Below are positions 31,179-64,000 of a stretch of 64,000 nt of DNA, piece by piece. The position numbers were made by a program, and so were the translations under genes. The first letter of the stretch is position 1; each line of letters opens with the position of its first letter. Origin of the DNA: Botryococcus braunii (taxonomy: Eukaryota > Chlorophyta > Trebouxiophyceae); NCBI GenBank assembly GCA_002005505.1, contig KV908426.1, positions 277,137 to 341,136 on the forward strand. The letters run 5' to 3'. The notes below the pieces were generated by a model, which did not search any database, was not told where the DNA came from, and worked only from the letters and a program-made list of their open reading frames with translations.

Positions 31179-32390
31179 GCACCCATCTCATTTGTCCCAA
31201 AGAAGGATGGTGGCTGGCGTCTGTGTATAGACTATAGGGCTTTGAATAGGATTACTGTTAGGAACTAGCATCCTCTTCCTCGTATAGATGAAATGTTTGA
31301 GCAATTGTATGGAACTTGTGTATTCTCTAAGCTTGATCTTGCCTCTGGTTATCACCAAATTAGGATGCATGAGGATAGTATTGAGAAAACCGCTTTTAAG
31401 ACTAGGTATGGACATTACGAGTTTACTGTTATGCCCTTTGGTCTTACCAATGCACCTGCAACGTTTTAGTCTGTTATGAACTCTATCTTGGCTCCCTTCA
31501 TTGATAGGTTTGTGCTGGTATACCTAGATGATATCCTTATCTACTCTAAATCCGTTGAAGAGCACATGGAGCATTTGAAGACTATGTTGACAGTGCTCAG
31601 GGAACATAAATTCTATTGTAAAAGATCTAAATGTGAGTTTGTTGCTAAGCAGGTAGAATACCTAGGGCACCTGTTGACCCCTCAAGGGATCCAAGGAAGG
31701 TACTTGAGGTAGGTACTTGAGCATGTTTGAGTTTGTTTATTACAACTCCATTCAAGCCTGTACGTTGGAGACACCCTTCTTCTTAAACCACGGGCGTCAT
31801 CCCCTCACCCCCTTGTCTTCTGCTGTTCCTTCACGTTCTGCAAATCCTGCTGTTTCTGAGTGGGTTGAAGGGCTGCAGAATGCTTTGAAAAGTGCAAAGT
31901 CTAACTTAGCATCTGCACAGCAACGGCAAAAATCTTATGCAGATAGACGAAGACGAGACCACCCTTTTTAAGGGGGGGGCCAGGTGTTGTTGGCAGCTAG
32001 GAAAAACCAGCTATCACCTGGGCTCTCGTCAAAGCTATCAGCTAAGTATTTCGGGCCTTTTACTGTTGCTGCAGCAGTTCGTAAAAGAGCTTTTAAGCTT
32101 GTTTTGCCTGGCACTGTAAACATACATCCTGTGTTTCATGTTTCCCAATTGAAGCCTTATGTGCCTTCATCTTCATCTATGACTGTTACTTCACCTCCTC
32201 CTTTGTATGCAGATAAGAGCGTGGTGGCGTTTACGAAGTTGAGGCCATCATTGCCAAGAAGAGAGTTGGGCAATCTTGGAGGTACTTGGTCAAGTGGACT
32301 GGATACGATGAGACAGAGAATACTTGGGAGCCTCTTGCCCATGTTCGCCATCTGGCAGATGAAGTGGCAGCAGCACCAGTCTTTTCCTAA
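31179..32390 (+). pseudogene. Gypsy/chromovirus element F remnant
   Basis: A second, different Ty3/gypsy Pol begins abruptly inside reverse transcriptase (PKKDGGWR, later VYLDDILIYS) and breaks off near 31,700. It resumes at about 31,720 in the integrase C terminus (RHPLTP), so RNase H and the integrase core are deleted. It ends with a chromodomain at 32,229-32,390 (YLVKWTGYDETENTWEP) that is intact in its own frame and closes with TAA. In-frame TAG codons occur near 31,265 and 31,467. Reading the 3' part needs a frame change near 31,970 and another before the chromodomain. Confidence 0.9.
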
Positions 32391-33112
32391 GTCCCACTTG
32401 CGGGCAGTCTCTTGCTGAGCCACTTGCGGCTTCCTGGCCATTTGAGGCATTTCCAGCCACTTGCGGCTGATGACCCTTGGACTTCAATACCAGCCAGCTT
32501 GGATCTGGGAGGGAGGGAGGGTGGAAGGGTCTGGGAGGGAGAGGGATCATGGATTGGGGGTTGCATGCATGTCTCTTATTCACTTGGTTTGCATGGGTTA
32601 TGTTTCCTTTACCCACGGCTCCATTTTGTGATGCACTTGCTGCTGGTTGCAGTGTATTTGCAAATTGTAGTTCCGTGTTTGCATGAATTGCTTGGTATCT
32701 TACCCATGAGATACATCATGTATGGCAGTTACTGTGTATACGGCTTGCTGCTCTAGACAATATGCCTTGTGCCTTTGTTGGAAAGCCACCTCAAGCGAAG
32801 GTTACACTGCGAGGCAGGGTAACCGGACCTAAGGTCTGGACAAGTGCTAGTCTGAGGACTCAACCTAATTGTTTCATCACTGGTGTGAGTGCTGTCTAGA
32901 GAGTTCGTCCCCTAGGTAGGAGGAACCACCTGGCTGACGATAGTCCTTAGATTGTTAAGGTATTCGGTCATTGAGCAGATGAGTCCCTCGTCTGTGTCGT
33001 GATAACTTGCCTTGTGGCTAAATGCGCTAAATTAATTAATTTGGCAAAGGCGCGCCAAAAAATTTGGTTTTAGCGGCAACCCTGTCCGTCAAGAATACTT
33101 AACACCTCTGTT
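32391..33112. other. Unassigned sequence after element F
   Basis: No gene is seen. A G-rich purine patch lies near 32,509-32,550. TGTTGGAAAG at 32,776 could open a copia LTR ending at 33,153, but no target duplication supports it (GCCTT on the left, TAAAG on the right). Confidence 0.35.
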
Positions 33113-33153
33113 GTGGACATTACAGGTGTTCTCTCTGCCCATAACCTTTCACA
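33113..33153 (+). repeat. Copia LTR end fragment
   Basis: These about 40 bp, with TTACAGGTGTTCTCTCTGCC and the end CCTTTCACA, match the last part of LTR A (1,585-1,624). No primer site follows, so this is a solo or truncated LTR end. Confidence 0.75.
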
Positions 33154-35471
33154 TAAAGTCATTCCTCCGCACCCGGAAATCAACCTCGCACATGTTTATG
33201 ATATTAATCAGAACAGCAGCAGAGGAAAATATAGTTATGCGCGCTGTTCTACACGCAGATTGGCGATCAAGATGACGGGCCGGCATGCACCCATCAGCAT
33301 GGTAAAGCCGTGAAGACAGTTTATGTGGTGTTGGCGCGAGCGAAAGCCCGGCAAAAGGGTTCCCACCTGCTGCTTCGTCCGAGCCATGTCCAGGCTATCG
33401 GGAGCAGGAGCGAGTTTATTCATGCCGGACCAAATGGGGCCTTAAAGGCGAGGTGACTGCCACACTGTAGTTGGACGGGTGGGAGCACGAGGGATGTTTG
33501 GCTTCGACCCGGGCTGCTGCATGAAAGAGGCTGTGTAGGGAAGAACAGGTTGGGAGTTTGAGGTCTGGGATCACATGAGGACTCGCACGCTGGGATGCCG
33601 TTACACTGAGTTTCCAGCCGGTTGAAATTACTCCGAGTGTTGAAGGTAAATTTCCCTGGCAACATGAGCTAGGAACTCGTGGCCGCTTGCTTAGAGAAGG
33701 GGGGACCTTATGGACCGCCTTATGTAGTCGATGGAAAATAAACCGTCGGGGCACGTACCTGTCTAAGCCGATGATTCAAATCAACCGTAGCCGTAAGCCA
33801 ACCGTCGGCCGTGGTGCGAATGTTGCTGAAACCCCACAAACAACGCCCAACTTGCACGTGTCCGCCAAGCACGAATGTGCGATGGGGACCGTGAAGATAT
33901 GTGGGATTGGATTACGGTGAGGACAATTTGCCATTTTCAGCCTAGGGGGATTGTTGATGGAGCCGTAATAGTTAAACCACATCCTTGGGCCTGAAACCCG
34001 CTTCCCTATTCTCTTGCAACCCCCAAAAAAACCCCAACCGAGACGCATCTGGTGGACGGCTTCAGCAGGCGGACAGTGGCCCATCTGGTTTTGTAAAAGA
34101 ATGCAGTGCAGAACTTAGTGCGACTTCGTTGACCCAACCCCCCCCCCCACCCCCATCGATATCGCATGTACACCCCCTTCCGTTGACAAGACAGAAACTT
34201 GCGGACCCATGACCTGTCTGGACATGCACGCACACCTGACCGGACTGGACTCGTTCTATACACGTATGCACGTACGGATATCGACCTTTAAGCACGTACG
34301 GATTCTGTGTTCAAAGGTGAAGTGAATCATATCAGTCTCTCGTCGGATTCCGTATTTGTATGTGTAAAGTATTCATGTAACATGTTGAGTCTTTAACATA
34401 AAGACACGTCATAAGACTGACAGGAGTTCTGCAAGAAGCGCAGTCGCGTTGTATCAGTCCACACGCTTATTCAACAGATACCATGTTAAAAGTTCCAAAC
34501 ATACTTTGGGAATCGAAGACTGTGCGTATTACGATGCCCCCGCATCCAGAGCAGAGTTTTTAGCCTCGGGGGGTGGTCCCCATTTGGTTTGGTTGAAGCA
34601 ACACGGTCAGATTACACTATCAAGATCGGTTCAGGCAAGTCAAGACAGACCGGACCACCAGGATCCTTTGCCCCAAGCATTATACAGGAAATCAATCAAT
34701 TGCTTCAAACATAGGCCTCCGTGCCTGCCATGTATGTATGCCATCTGCTTTGCATGTGGCGAATTGCTACCACATCTCAGCAATCCCACGTGTTGCACGC
34801 CCAACAACACTTACCAGACAGTATGATAGAGGGCAGCTTAGCTTCCACAAACGACTTAACAAGATATGTCAGTGGAAGGAGCCGGTAGTAGTCCCAGACC
34901 ACCGGAGACGGGAAGCACGTTCATTGGCACGAGCCGAGTCTATAAACTTCACCGATGTGGACAACCCTGGGAAAACAAAAACAAAACAAAACAAACCCTG
35001 GGAAAGGCAAAGGGAGAAAACTGGCAGCGAAACCCAGCCCAAAGTATTATGCATTGCTCGCCCAAGAGGCACTTCCACCGCCAACAACAGCGAGCCCTTC
35101 GACCCCCGGAACTCCCGGAAACTTTAAACTTACAAGTGGTTCTGGCCCTTGCAGAATACTATTTCACACAAGCAACAAAGTTTCCCAGGTGAGGAAAGCA
35201 CTGTCGTTACCCCCCTATTCCCTCCGAGAACCCTGGCACATATCTCTCCCACCTAAACCCTCTCGAAAAAAATCGGGTCCGCTTGATTGGCACGCTTGTC
35301 CGTAAAATCTCTTCAATCACAAACCAGTTGCCGCAAGGCTGCCTGCCCCAACAAGGTGGCATGGGGACAAGGCGTCAACCATCACAGACCCCGGACACCC
35401 TCAACCTCGTTTAACCATGGATGCACTGCAGCTCCAGCTTCCACGTCTCGTGAACGCAGTCTTGCGCGGTT

Positions 35472-35516
<45 letters not shown>

Positions 35517-35770
35517 ACACACACACTCTCCCCCCCCCCCTCGCTGTCTCTCACTGTCTATCTATCCCCCCCTCCCCAGCCCCTCTCTTTCTCTGCAAGC
35601 ATGCATGTGCATGTATGCCTTCTGCACGTGTGCGAATGTCGTGCCTCCAAAGGTGGCCACCACGTAAATCATCGTGCAGCAGGCAGACCTTCACCTGTTC
35701 CGCGTGTCGGCATCTGGGTCTGCCGCACTCGAGCCCAAGAGGGTGTAGCTGCAGCGTGTGATGAATGCGG
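33154..35770. other. Intergenic region without recognisable gene
   Basis: Only short overlapping frames on both strands are seen, none with a motif I know. The region includes a C-run near 34,138-34,152 and a (CA)n tract at 35,473-35,526. It should contain the 3' end and polyadenylation signals of the IF-2 gene. Confidence 0.5.
35473..35526. repeat. (CA)n microsatellite
   Basis: About 20 CA units followed by a short break and CT/C-rich sequence. It lies just beyond the IF-2 stop codon. Confidence 0.95.
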
Positions 35771-45967
<10,197 letters not shown>

Positions 45968-47438
45968 CTGTAAACGAACTCTACATCCTGAAATCGAGCC
46001 CCATCGCCTCTGCATTACCAGCCGCACCTGCCCGGCACTTGCTTGCACTTTCATTCCCGCTCCAAAAGCCACCCAGACCCTCAGTCACACATAGGAGACT
46101 ACAGGGTCCACATTTGGTCTGAAAGGCTGGGTGGTGACCACATACACATGTCCCAGGAAAAGAAACACTGCAGAGCATTTTCAAACGAGAAGGTAGTACG
46201 ACTGTCTGGCAGCCTAAGCCGTATTTGGAAGGAAAAGTAGCTAAATACTTGTGACACAGAAACAGTGGCATGCAAAACTAGCACAGAGGGCCACGGCGCA
46301 ATCAAGTTGCATCGCATTTATTTGACTGCCGCGTATGGGTCGCTCCAGGACTTATCCACAACACCTTTCAGGAATGACGAGGAAAATGAGACGCACAGTC
46401 CATAGTCTTGACACCAAACCCACGTGTGAGCATTATCAGCGTGTGGAGCGCGACAGTTGTATTGAAAACACTCCTCACATCTGTTGGTCAACTCTCATTT
46501 CCATTACGTGTCCCCCCAAAACGTTGGCGCCCCGAGAAGCTATGAGGGGCCGCCACCACTGGTGGCCTCTCTCGCTCGCTCTGAGTGGACTTTCAACCGG
46601 AGCACCAGTTTGTGCTTGGCAGGCGCGTAAGCATGGCCTATAAAGATTTCGCAAATGTATTTTGTCCACTAGACAATTTTCACGTTAAGGGACATACGAG
46701 GTTGAGGCAGTGACGAGAGAAGACGGCATTCCAAGGCACGATGGGTAAGATCGAGAAGATATAAAGCTTGCAAGTCGCCACTACCAAAGCAGCACCGGCA
46801 TAGTACAGGGTCCAAACGTCTACCGGTCGCTATCAACAGTTGCCGCACGCCGATCATTTCCGTTCAATATTAAATACATGTTACTTTAGCATAAACCCAT
46901 CTTACTGAGATTAACATACAAGAAGTTCATGTCTAAATTATAATCAATTTGCGAGACTTGTTGTAGCGTTTTTTTCATGGTCCCTTGGACACGACACATT
47001 GCAGACACCGTCCATGTCGTGGGGAATCGAGCGATCGGTACCATGGAGACCGCGGATAACCATACGGAAAACGAACATGAAGAGAGCAATCCCTTGATCA
47101 AACTCTAAAATCTTAAAGACATCACAAATTGCCAGAAAAAAGAAAAGTTTGTAATTGTGGTAAAGCATCGGCCGTCACAAGAGGGGGGGACCGCAGGGAT
47201 CTGCAACTGTTGTCTTGGGACATCTGCAAGGGGTTAGGTTTTTCCTCGAGCTGGGTATTGAAGGGCAGCTATGCTCTAACAGGTGTACTACCCTGCCATA
47301 TTTGCCAGATAGGCAATGTGCAGTCCTTTCCTTGTGGCCTGTGGTGCCCTGGCTCCTAGCAGTTGAGCCGGTGGGTGGCACCCCCGGGCTAGTTCCAATT
47401 CTAGATGCACAAAGGCTAGTGTCAACGAAAAGAGGACG
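45968..47438. other. Shared 5' region between divergent IF-2 and COG4 genes
   Basis: The two genes point away from each other. These 1.47 kb should hold the 5' exon(s) of IF-2, both promoters and the COG4 leader. The sequence GTTTACAG against 45,967 reads as a splice acceptor for IF-2 on the - strand, so its first exon lies further right. I see no clear TATA box or convincing exon. Confidence 0.5.
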
Positions 47439-58565
<11,127 letters not shown>

Positions 58566-58589
58566 CAGCCTCCTTGCCGGGACCTTCAT

Positions 58590-58682
58590 TGTGTGGCTCA
58601 CGGAGACACGCAGGTGCGATAATTCCTGGGCCAGCGCATCACCTTCTCCCCCATGAGATCGCCCTCCTCGTCCTGTGACAGT
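58590..58682 (+). pseudogene. Decayed duplicate of the COG4 coding end
   Basis: About 90 bp directly after the COG4 stop repeat the end of its last exon with mismatches and small deletions: CTCACGGAGACACGCAGGTG against CTCACGGAGGCGCAGGTGCG, then TCCTGGGCCAGCGC, CTTCTCCCCC and CTCCTCGTC-TCTGA-like endings. It is out of frame and lies in the likely 3' untranslated region. Confidence 0.8.
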
Positions 58683-60435
58683 GGGAACTCGAGCGAGGTA
58701 GAGTTTGTGTGGAATTTCGGCGCAATTTCCTTCCTTTCGAGTTGGGACAATCCCGGCCGTGGCAAATTTCGGACTGGAATGCGACCTCGTTTGAGTTGCC
58801 AGTGACAGCTTCGTCTCCGGACCTCTCATTGTGCGTCTCCCCCCATGCGCGCTGGCGTAGTGACCCGGAGCGTGTGCTGCTGAAGTTCGGAAAAAGGGGA
58901 GGGGGGCGGGGTTGAAGGCTTTGGTAGGATGCTTGGTGGTGATCAATTCATTTGTCATCCCGGTGTTGGCGCAACCATGGCTGTGGCAGAGAAAGCTGAA
59001 GGCGACCCCCCCATCTCAGCGCACGGACACAGCGGTTTTAAGCGTGGCTCTCATCAAAGTAAACGCAGGATTATTTAGAATAAAGAGTGAAGCCTATCCT
59101 TACCGCACACCATAAATCTTGCATGCGCGTACGCAGATCATTTGTACTTCCCTATCTATTGCTAAGTAGGTGTGAAGCCTATCAGTCCAGGCTCTGCTCT
59201 TTTAAAGCAAGTGAAGTCAGGAAGTTCAGGATTTGTCACAACAAACGAGGTGAAGCCCAGCAGTTCAGCGTTGCTCTTATAGATGATGATAAGCCCAACA
59301 GCTCAGGCCTTGCTCTTTTGCCAGTCCAGCCTGGGATGAATGTAGCCTCTCACAAATGAATCCGAGGAAAACCTGGTGCAAATTGTAACCGGCAGTCGTC
59401 TCGCCAGAAGAAGACCACTTGTGTCAATGTGAAACTCACAAGATTGAAGCAGCACAGATCCGGCCCTCGGGGGCCCCCCGGGGGACGGGGGGTGGAGTAG
59501 GAATTTGTTTAGACTTAAAGTGAAGCATATGCTAACCGCAAACCCACCAATTTGTTTGTCAGCTTGGCAAACTGGTCAGAGCACCTCTAAACGGTAATGC
59601 ATGGTACATCGTTTGGCCTTTCCCTGGCGGTTCTCACATTACAACACCTCTCTTTACTCACCTCCCATGCAACTGACCTCACAGATGGTGCTCCTAACCC
59701 GACCTGGCCTGCTTGCGATGTGCACATTGCAGATGAAAGCGCCTGTAGAAGAGAGGAAGCCGCCGCATCTATGTGTCCTAAAAAGGGAACAAGAAAGCAG
59801 CTTAGGCTCGGCAAGCCTCCTTTCCGAGCATTAGCTCACCTCAATTCTAATACGACTGCTGCCCTTGCTCTGCGTCAGCCAAAATTTATGTTGGCTAATG
59901 AGTTTTCATTGTTTCTGGAGAGCTTTTCTACCTCATATATTTTTCGGGAGTAATCCATACCTCCATGATCCTTCACAAGATGGTGTACTTCCTCAAGACA
60001 ATCTCCTGTAAATACTATCCAGTACACGTTTAAAAAACTAAAAGGTTAAGAATAACAGTCCGCCGTCTGCATGTCTATACCTGTCTACCACGAGTACAAC
60101 TGATCCATATCCCTTGAAAATGTATGAATGGCTGGTTTTAACCTGTGCCGAGTTTTGTGGAAGTTGCCAGTCAAGTATGGCATCGTCAGGCCCATAATTC
60201 AGGCAGTGGTATGGCAGACAGGGACAATCACGCTGCCACGTAGCATATCACAAACAGGTCAAGCAGCAGTGGGCCGACTTTCTCCAAGCATGGATGTATG
60301 AGATGCTTCCAAAAAAAGTCGCCCAAATGCATCGCTCTCATAGCTACATTGGGCAGAAGAACCATTTGTTGCCCACGAATGGCTAAGGGGCAGGGAAGGA
60401 CGGACGCTGTGGCTGATGTAAGCCTCAGATTCGTT
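58683..60435. other. COG4 downstream region
   Basis: No gene is recognised. AATAAAG occurs near 59,080, but the polyadenylation site cannot be fixed. It holds the short repeats at 59,168-59,322 and a GC palindrome-rich patch near 59,464-59,492. Confidence 0.5.
59168..59322 (+). repeat. Three degenerate copies of a 28-bp phrase
   Basis: Copies start near 59,174, 59,252 and 59,291. Each has an AAGCCCAACAG-like head and a TTGCTCTTTT-like tail. A shorter GTGAAGCCTATC echo lies near 59,087. Spacing is irregular. Confidence 0.6.
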
Positions 60436-61268
60436 TTAGGCTTCCCGTAGCTTGCTCGCTATCTGCCCGATCACTTTGTCCATGGGCCCAGGCTTTGAGC
60501 TGTCCTCTGCTGATTGCTTGGCCTTCAAACCCTCCAGATGCTCCAACATGTCATCGATTTCTGTCTCGCCGGCCTGCTTGATGGCGTATTCGCCGCTGGG
60601 AAGTCCCTCGCACACCATGGTCCCTGGAGGATCACATGCCCCACCTGTTTTTAAGACGCTCCCCTACCAGACAAAGTTCAACAAGTTGGTGAAAAGCTTT
60701 GTCTGATTGGTGCAGCTTGAACTGCGAATTAAAGAGGCAAAGCCAGGTGTGCTTTCTAGGGCATCGTGTAGAGTTGCAGCCGACGTTCTGCAATTATCGA
60801 GAACAGATTGATGGGGGCAAAACACCACCCAGTTGCAACAATGTGCAAGTGTGCCTGCAATATAGATTACAGCCCTGAACGCAAAACCCTTATAACTGTA
60901 ACATCCTTGTTAGTCTCCTGCTAAGGGGTCCCCTTACCATCCTCCAGCACGTAACAGTATGTCAAACAGTCTCTTGGGTTGTCGAGACTACACTGCTTGG
61001 GAGTATCCTGCACATTCCCAGTTACAGCCTTATCACTGGCGAACTTACACAGAATATACAAGAAAAAGCCTCGTCATTTTTCAACTTACTGTCTGGGTCT
61101 CCACGGACTCGATTCTATAGTTTCCAGGCTCAAGAAAGTCGCAAACTAGGTATCCTTCCGCTGCAGGATTGACCAGCTGTATCAGTTTCCTGTGTTTATA
61201 TATTCAGCTTATAAACGAATAAGATGTATTGTACCTGACATGTAGCACTTGATTCCGTCATCGGCATC
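60436..61268 (-). CDS. Unrecognised spliced gene, partial model
   Basis: I do not recognise this gene. Exons inferred on the - strand are 61,268-61,240 (DADDGIKCY), 61,189-61,090 (LVNPAAEGYLVCDFLEPGNY), 61,043-60,938 (CSLDNPRDCLTYCYVLEDG), 60,854-60,668 (LAHCCNWVVFCPHQSVLDNC) and a final frame closing at 60,436 (EIDDMLEHLEGLKAKQS). The first four join in phase at GT-AG-like borders. The last one does not join in phase with the donor at 60,668, so its border or identity is open. The middle is rich in cysteine, which hints at a secreted or disulfide-bonded protein; the final frame is acidic and helical. Upstream exons are not identified. Confidence 0.5.
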
Positions 61269-64000
61269 CTGTGAGCATGACACAGACGGTTATCACTCGA
61301 ACTCCAAGTACGGGAACTCGTCACTGCCAGCATTAAAACCTAGAAACCCAAGGCCAATCGACAAATCTATATCTGACACGGTATAACCACTTGCAAGGAC
61401 TCTATGGCGAGATTTTGGGTCTCATAGATACTCCTCCGGTTTGGCCGGAATGATAACGAGGGGCAGAGGCGTACCCTTATTTCAGAACCGTCCACTTGGC
61501 ACCTTACACACACATTGCGAGGGCTTAGTCGACATCTTTGCACTTTAAACAAGTAAGGACGCATATGCATTGTCTGCACGACTGGGCCTACATGGACGAA
61601 TGCCATGACCAGAGATGAGGTTGCTTAAAGTGTACGGTTACGTTAGCCGATGGAACCAAGCCTGCTACGTTGCTTCAAGCAAAGTCAATAATGAAGGACG
61701 ATGTTCCTGGGTATGCAGTTCTTTAAAACTCTGCCGTAGACATCAGACTCCCTCCGACAAGTGTCTCAGCTTGAGGGGCCCGGATTGGGTCACCCGACTT
61801 GCGTGCCGGATTGAGTCCCCTGCTAGGCTGACTAGCCTGGCTGAGGCTTGACTCAAGCCTCAAGCCGCTTGAGGCTCGCAACTCAGGGTTTGGAATAGGG
61901 TAGGTGACTGCAACTAGCAGTCTTTTACAAGCAGAAGTCATTCGTGCTTTGGTGCGATCCCCTTTTCACCCTCCCCCCAGGGAAGGGTAAGCAGCTCTTC
62001 CCCTCTCTACAGGGAACCAGGGACGAGCTAGAATTGAGCAAGAGCGCCCCAACATCCCTGGCCAAAAAATGGCGTGACGGCTGAGGGATGTGACTGTTTT
62101 TACCTTGAATTGCCGAGCCAGCTTGCATCTCAAATCCCACCAGGACATCCAAGTCTCAGCACGAGTTGAAATTGAAATGTGTACCGAGGACCTTTCTTCA
62201 CATATGTGCATGCGCAAGGTCAACCATGTCTTCTGTTTCATGTGCTCGGCTTTCTGTGTTGGGACTGGTTTGCAGCTGGCCTCCACAATACGTATACAAT
62301 AAGGCCTCATGCCAGTCCTAACTGTCTCGTCCGCGCTTGTGATTAATGGATGAGCCAGAGGTCAGCATCACTGGCCACTACATTTTCACCACCTGTCTAA
62401 GTCACCTTCACTCCCCATCATCCCTTCCTCCTCCACCCTCGCTTCTCGCAAGCATCATTAGGAATCTTCCCTTCATGATTTGTACCATACTTACTGTAAC
62501 TGCACTCTCATGTGGTATCTGATCTGCCTTGCATACAGGCACTGCCCGTAATTTCGTCAAGTTATGAGTTTTTGTCTAGGGCAATCTGTTCAGGGGTGCA
62601 GGATCCATGGCCAACACGCTTTTGTCACATCATTCCTCTTCCACTCGATCCCGCTTTCAGCATTGATGAACCCCAGAATCTCAACCATGGATGTGAACGA
62701 CAATGCCAATGCCTTCCTAAACTGCATGGCGGTTACTCGACTCGGAGAATAAAAAGCTGAAATATGACGCTATGGGTCAAGCATTGCCCATGTTCCTCAA
62801 CACTCAATCTCCCAGGAGTCCTGGGCGAGGACGCTTTACAACAAAGAGCTTTCGATTCCACATCGCTCAAAGAGTGTGCTGTTTGGCAGAATTCTCTTGG
62901 GTCATAAGGTTTACGGAGCGTGATGCAGTGCCCAAGCTCCATCCAATGTATCAAACGGATGAGACAGGCCAAAGAACTTCAGTAATCATCAGTTCTTCCA
63001 AACAACAAACAACTCAAAAATTGCACGACATCTCAGAAGAAGGCACGAGTCATTTATGAATGCAACGCTTGGTGGCAGTGCCAGGTATACCACCATGCTG
63101 TAAACCTCACATCATCTCATGTCTGTCCAGTCAAGGCAGTTTGTGACAGCTATACTGTGTATGCATCTCACTGTTAAAAGGAATGGGATTTGGACAAACG
63201 TCTCGAAGGGATTATGGCTTTGTGAATCAACGTCACATTACACTGGACAGCAGATGCCGCTCGACGGACCATTAAAGCTTTATATGCCATGTACAACTTT
63301 CATGACTTCCACATTTAGCCTCTAACAATTCCGTTACTATGCCAACCACTTCCTGAGATAGATCTCAGCGCATTTTCAATCCAGAATTTTCTATTAGCCC
63401 ACTTCTCTAATCACGGACAACCCACTCACCAGGTCTCTGCAACTGTCTTGCACAACATATTTCATCAGAGCTACGATAGACCTTGGTGACAGCCACAACC
63501 CACCCCAGCCCTAAATAGAGACTTAGTACCCTGTCTCCAAGCGCTCTATGTGTGACATAGCCAACAAAAGCCAATGCCCTCCAGAAATATGTCTTAAGCA
63601 CAAGCCAGGGTACGGGCTTCAGAAACATCGGAGTTTTGAAGTCTGTATAACAGCATGTAGTCAATGCTCCCAATACCTTTTTCCCAGCATAAAATATCCT
63701 TCCAGCATAACGGTTGCCTGCCAGGCTGCACAACTTTTCCACATCACAGTTGCATTCTTGTCAAACCCAGCCATGGCAAATTAACTTGCATGGGCTCAAT
63801 CACCCATCACCCATATCGCAAATTGCACAATTTAGCCATGGCAAACACTCGACGCATAGACCCATCTCAAATGGAAAATTAAATGAACCAACTCAGGCAT
63901 CTAAATAAAATACAGACTTAGCTCTTCACACTGCAGTGGCACAAACGCTACAGTATTCATGTTTTCGAGTGCGATAACAGCGTTCTTTGAATTGTTTTTA
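61269..64000. other. Right-hand region without recognised gene
   Basis: Only short frames are seen. A frame on the - strand around 61,367-61,606 may belong to an upstream exon of the neighbouring gene but lacks a clear splice fit. Short inverted phrases such as GAGGCTTGA/TCAAGCCTC occur near 61,841-61,875. I see no repeat tract, RNA gene or retrotransposon here. Confidence 0.45.

Noticed and set aside
32776..33153. Complete solo LTR of a fourth copia family
   Set aside because: TGTTG at the left and TTCACA at the right fit, but flanks do not match and no second copy is present; only the last about 40 bp are supported.
61367..61606. Open frame on the - strand as a gene of its own
   Set aside because: No family likeness and no clear splice or start context; at most an exon of the neighbouring unknown gene.

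Overview
Eukaryotic nuclear DNA, most likely from a green alga or a relative in the plant lineage. The grounds are spliced housekeeping genes with GC-rich exons and GT-AG introns, copia-type retrotransposons whose primer-binding site matches the anticodon arm of a plant-type initiator tRNA-Met, chromodomain-bearing Ty3/gypsy elements, and introns full of long (CA)n, (CT)n and (GA)n runs. The species cannot be named from the sequence alone.

Layout. (1) 1-33,153 is a nest of LTR retrotransposons. Copia element A (+ strand, 249-2,511 and 10,006-10,222) is interrupted by intact copia element B (2,512-10,005, target duplication AGTCC). A abuts a related inverted element D (10,223-20,028), which carries a small non-autonomous LTR element (15,967-17,417, target duplication CAAAG). 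D abuts a chromodomain-type Ty3/gypsy element E, which is split by intact copia element C (20,249-27,388, - strand, target duplication AGTTC). A second gypsy remnant F (31,179-32,390) and a scrap of copia LTR follow. (2) 33,154-35,770 has no recognisable gene. (3) 35,771 to at least 45,967 (- strand) is a split gene for an organellar translation initiation factor IF-2. (4) 47,439-58,565 (+ strand) is a split gene for COG4, a subunit of the conserved oligomeric Golgi complex, head to head with IF-2. (5) 58,566-64,000 is mostly unassigned and holds one probable unrecognised spliced gene on the - strand (about 60,436-61,268).

Main discovery. The LTRs of all three copia families share an unusual internal plan. 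A segment of 134-233 bp occurs twice in each LTR. The first copy is followed at once by a GT splice donor. The second copy ends in AG and runs straight into the last 25-29 bp of the LTR. Splicing from the first copy to the end of the second would leave a leader identical to the second copy plus the LTR end. In A and D the first copy also holds a 108-bp GT-AG intron that is exactly missing from the second copy. This suggests retrotransposons that keep introns inside their LTRs, with the spliced form of the leader stored in the same LTR as the landing site for strong-stop cDNA. Two further points stand out: the leader ORF of element C contains an exact eight-residue match to the histone H3 tail, and in A and B the LTR end and the primer-binding site form a perfect 10-bp hairpin.
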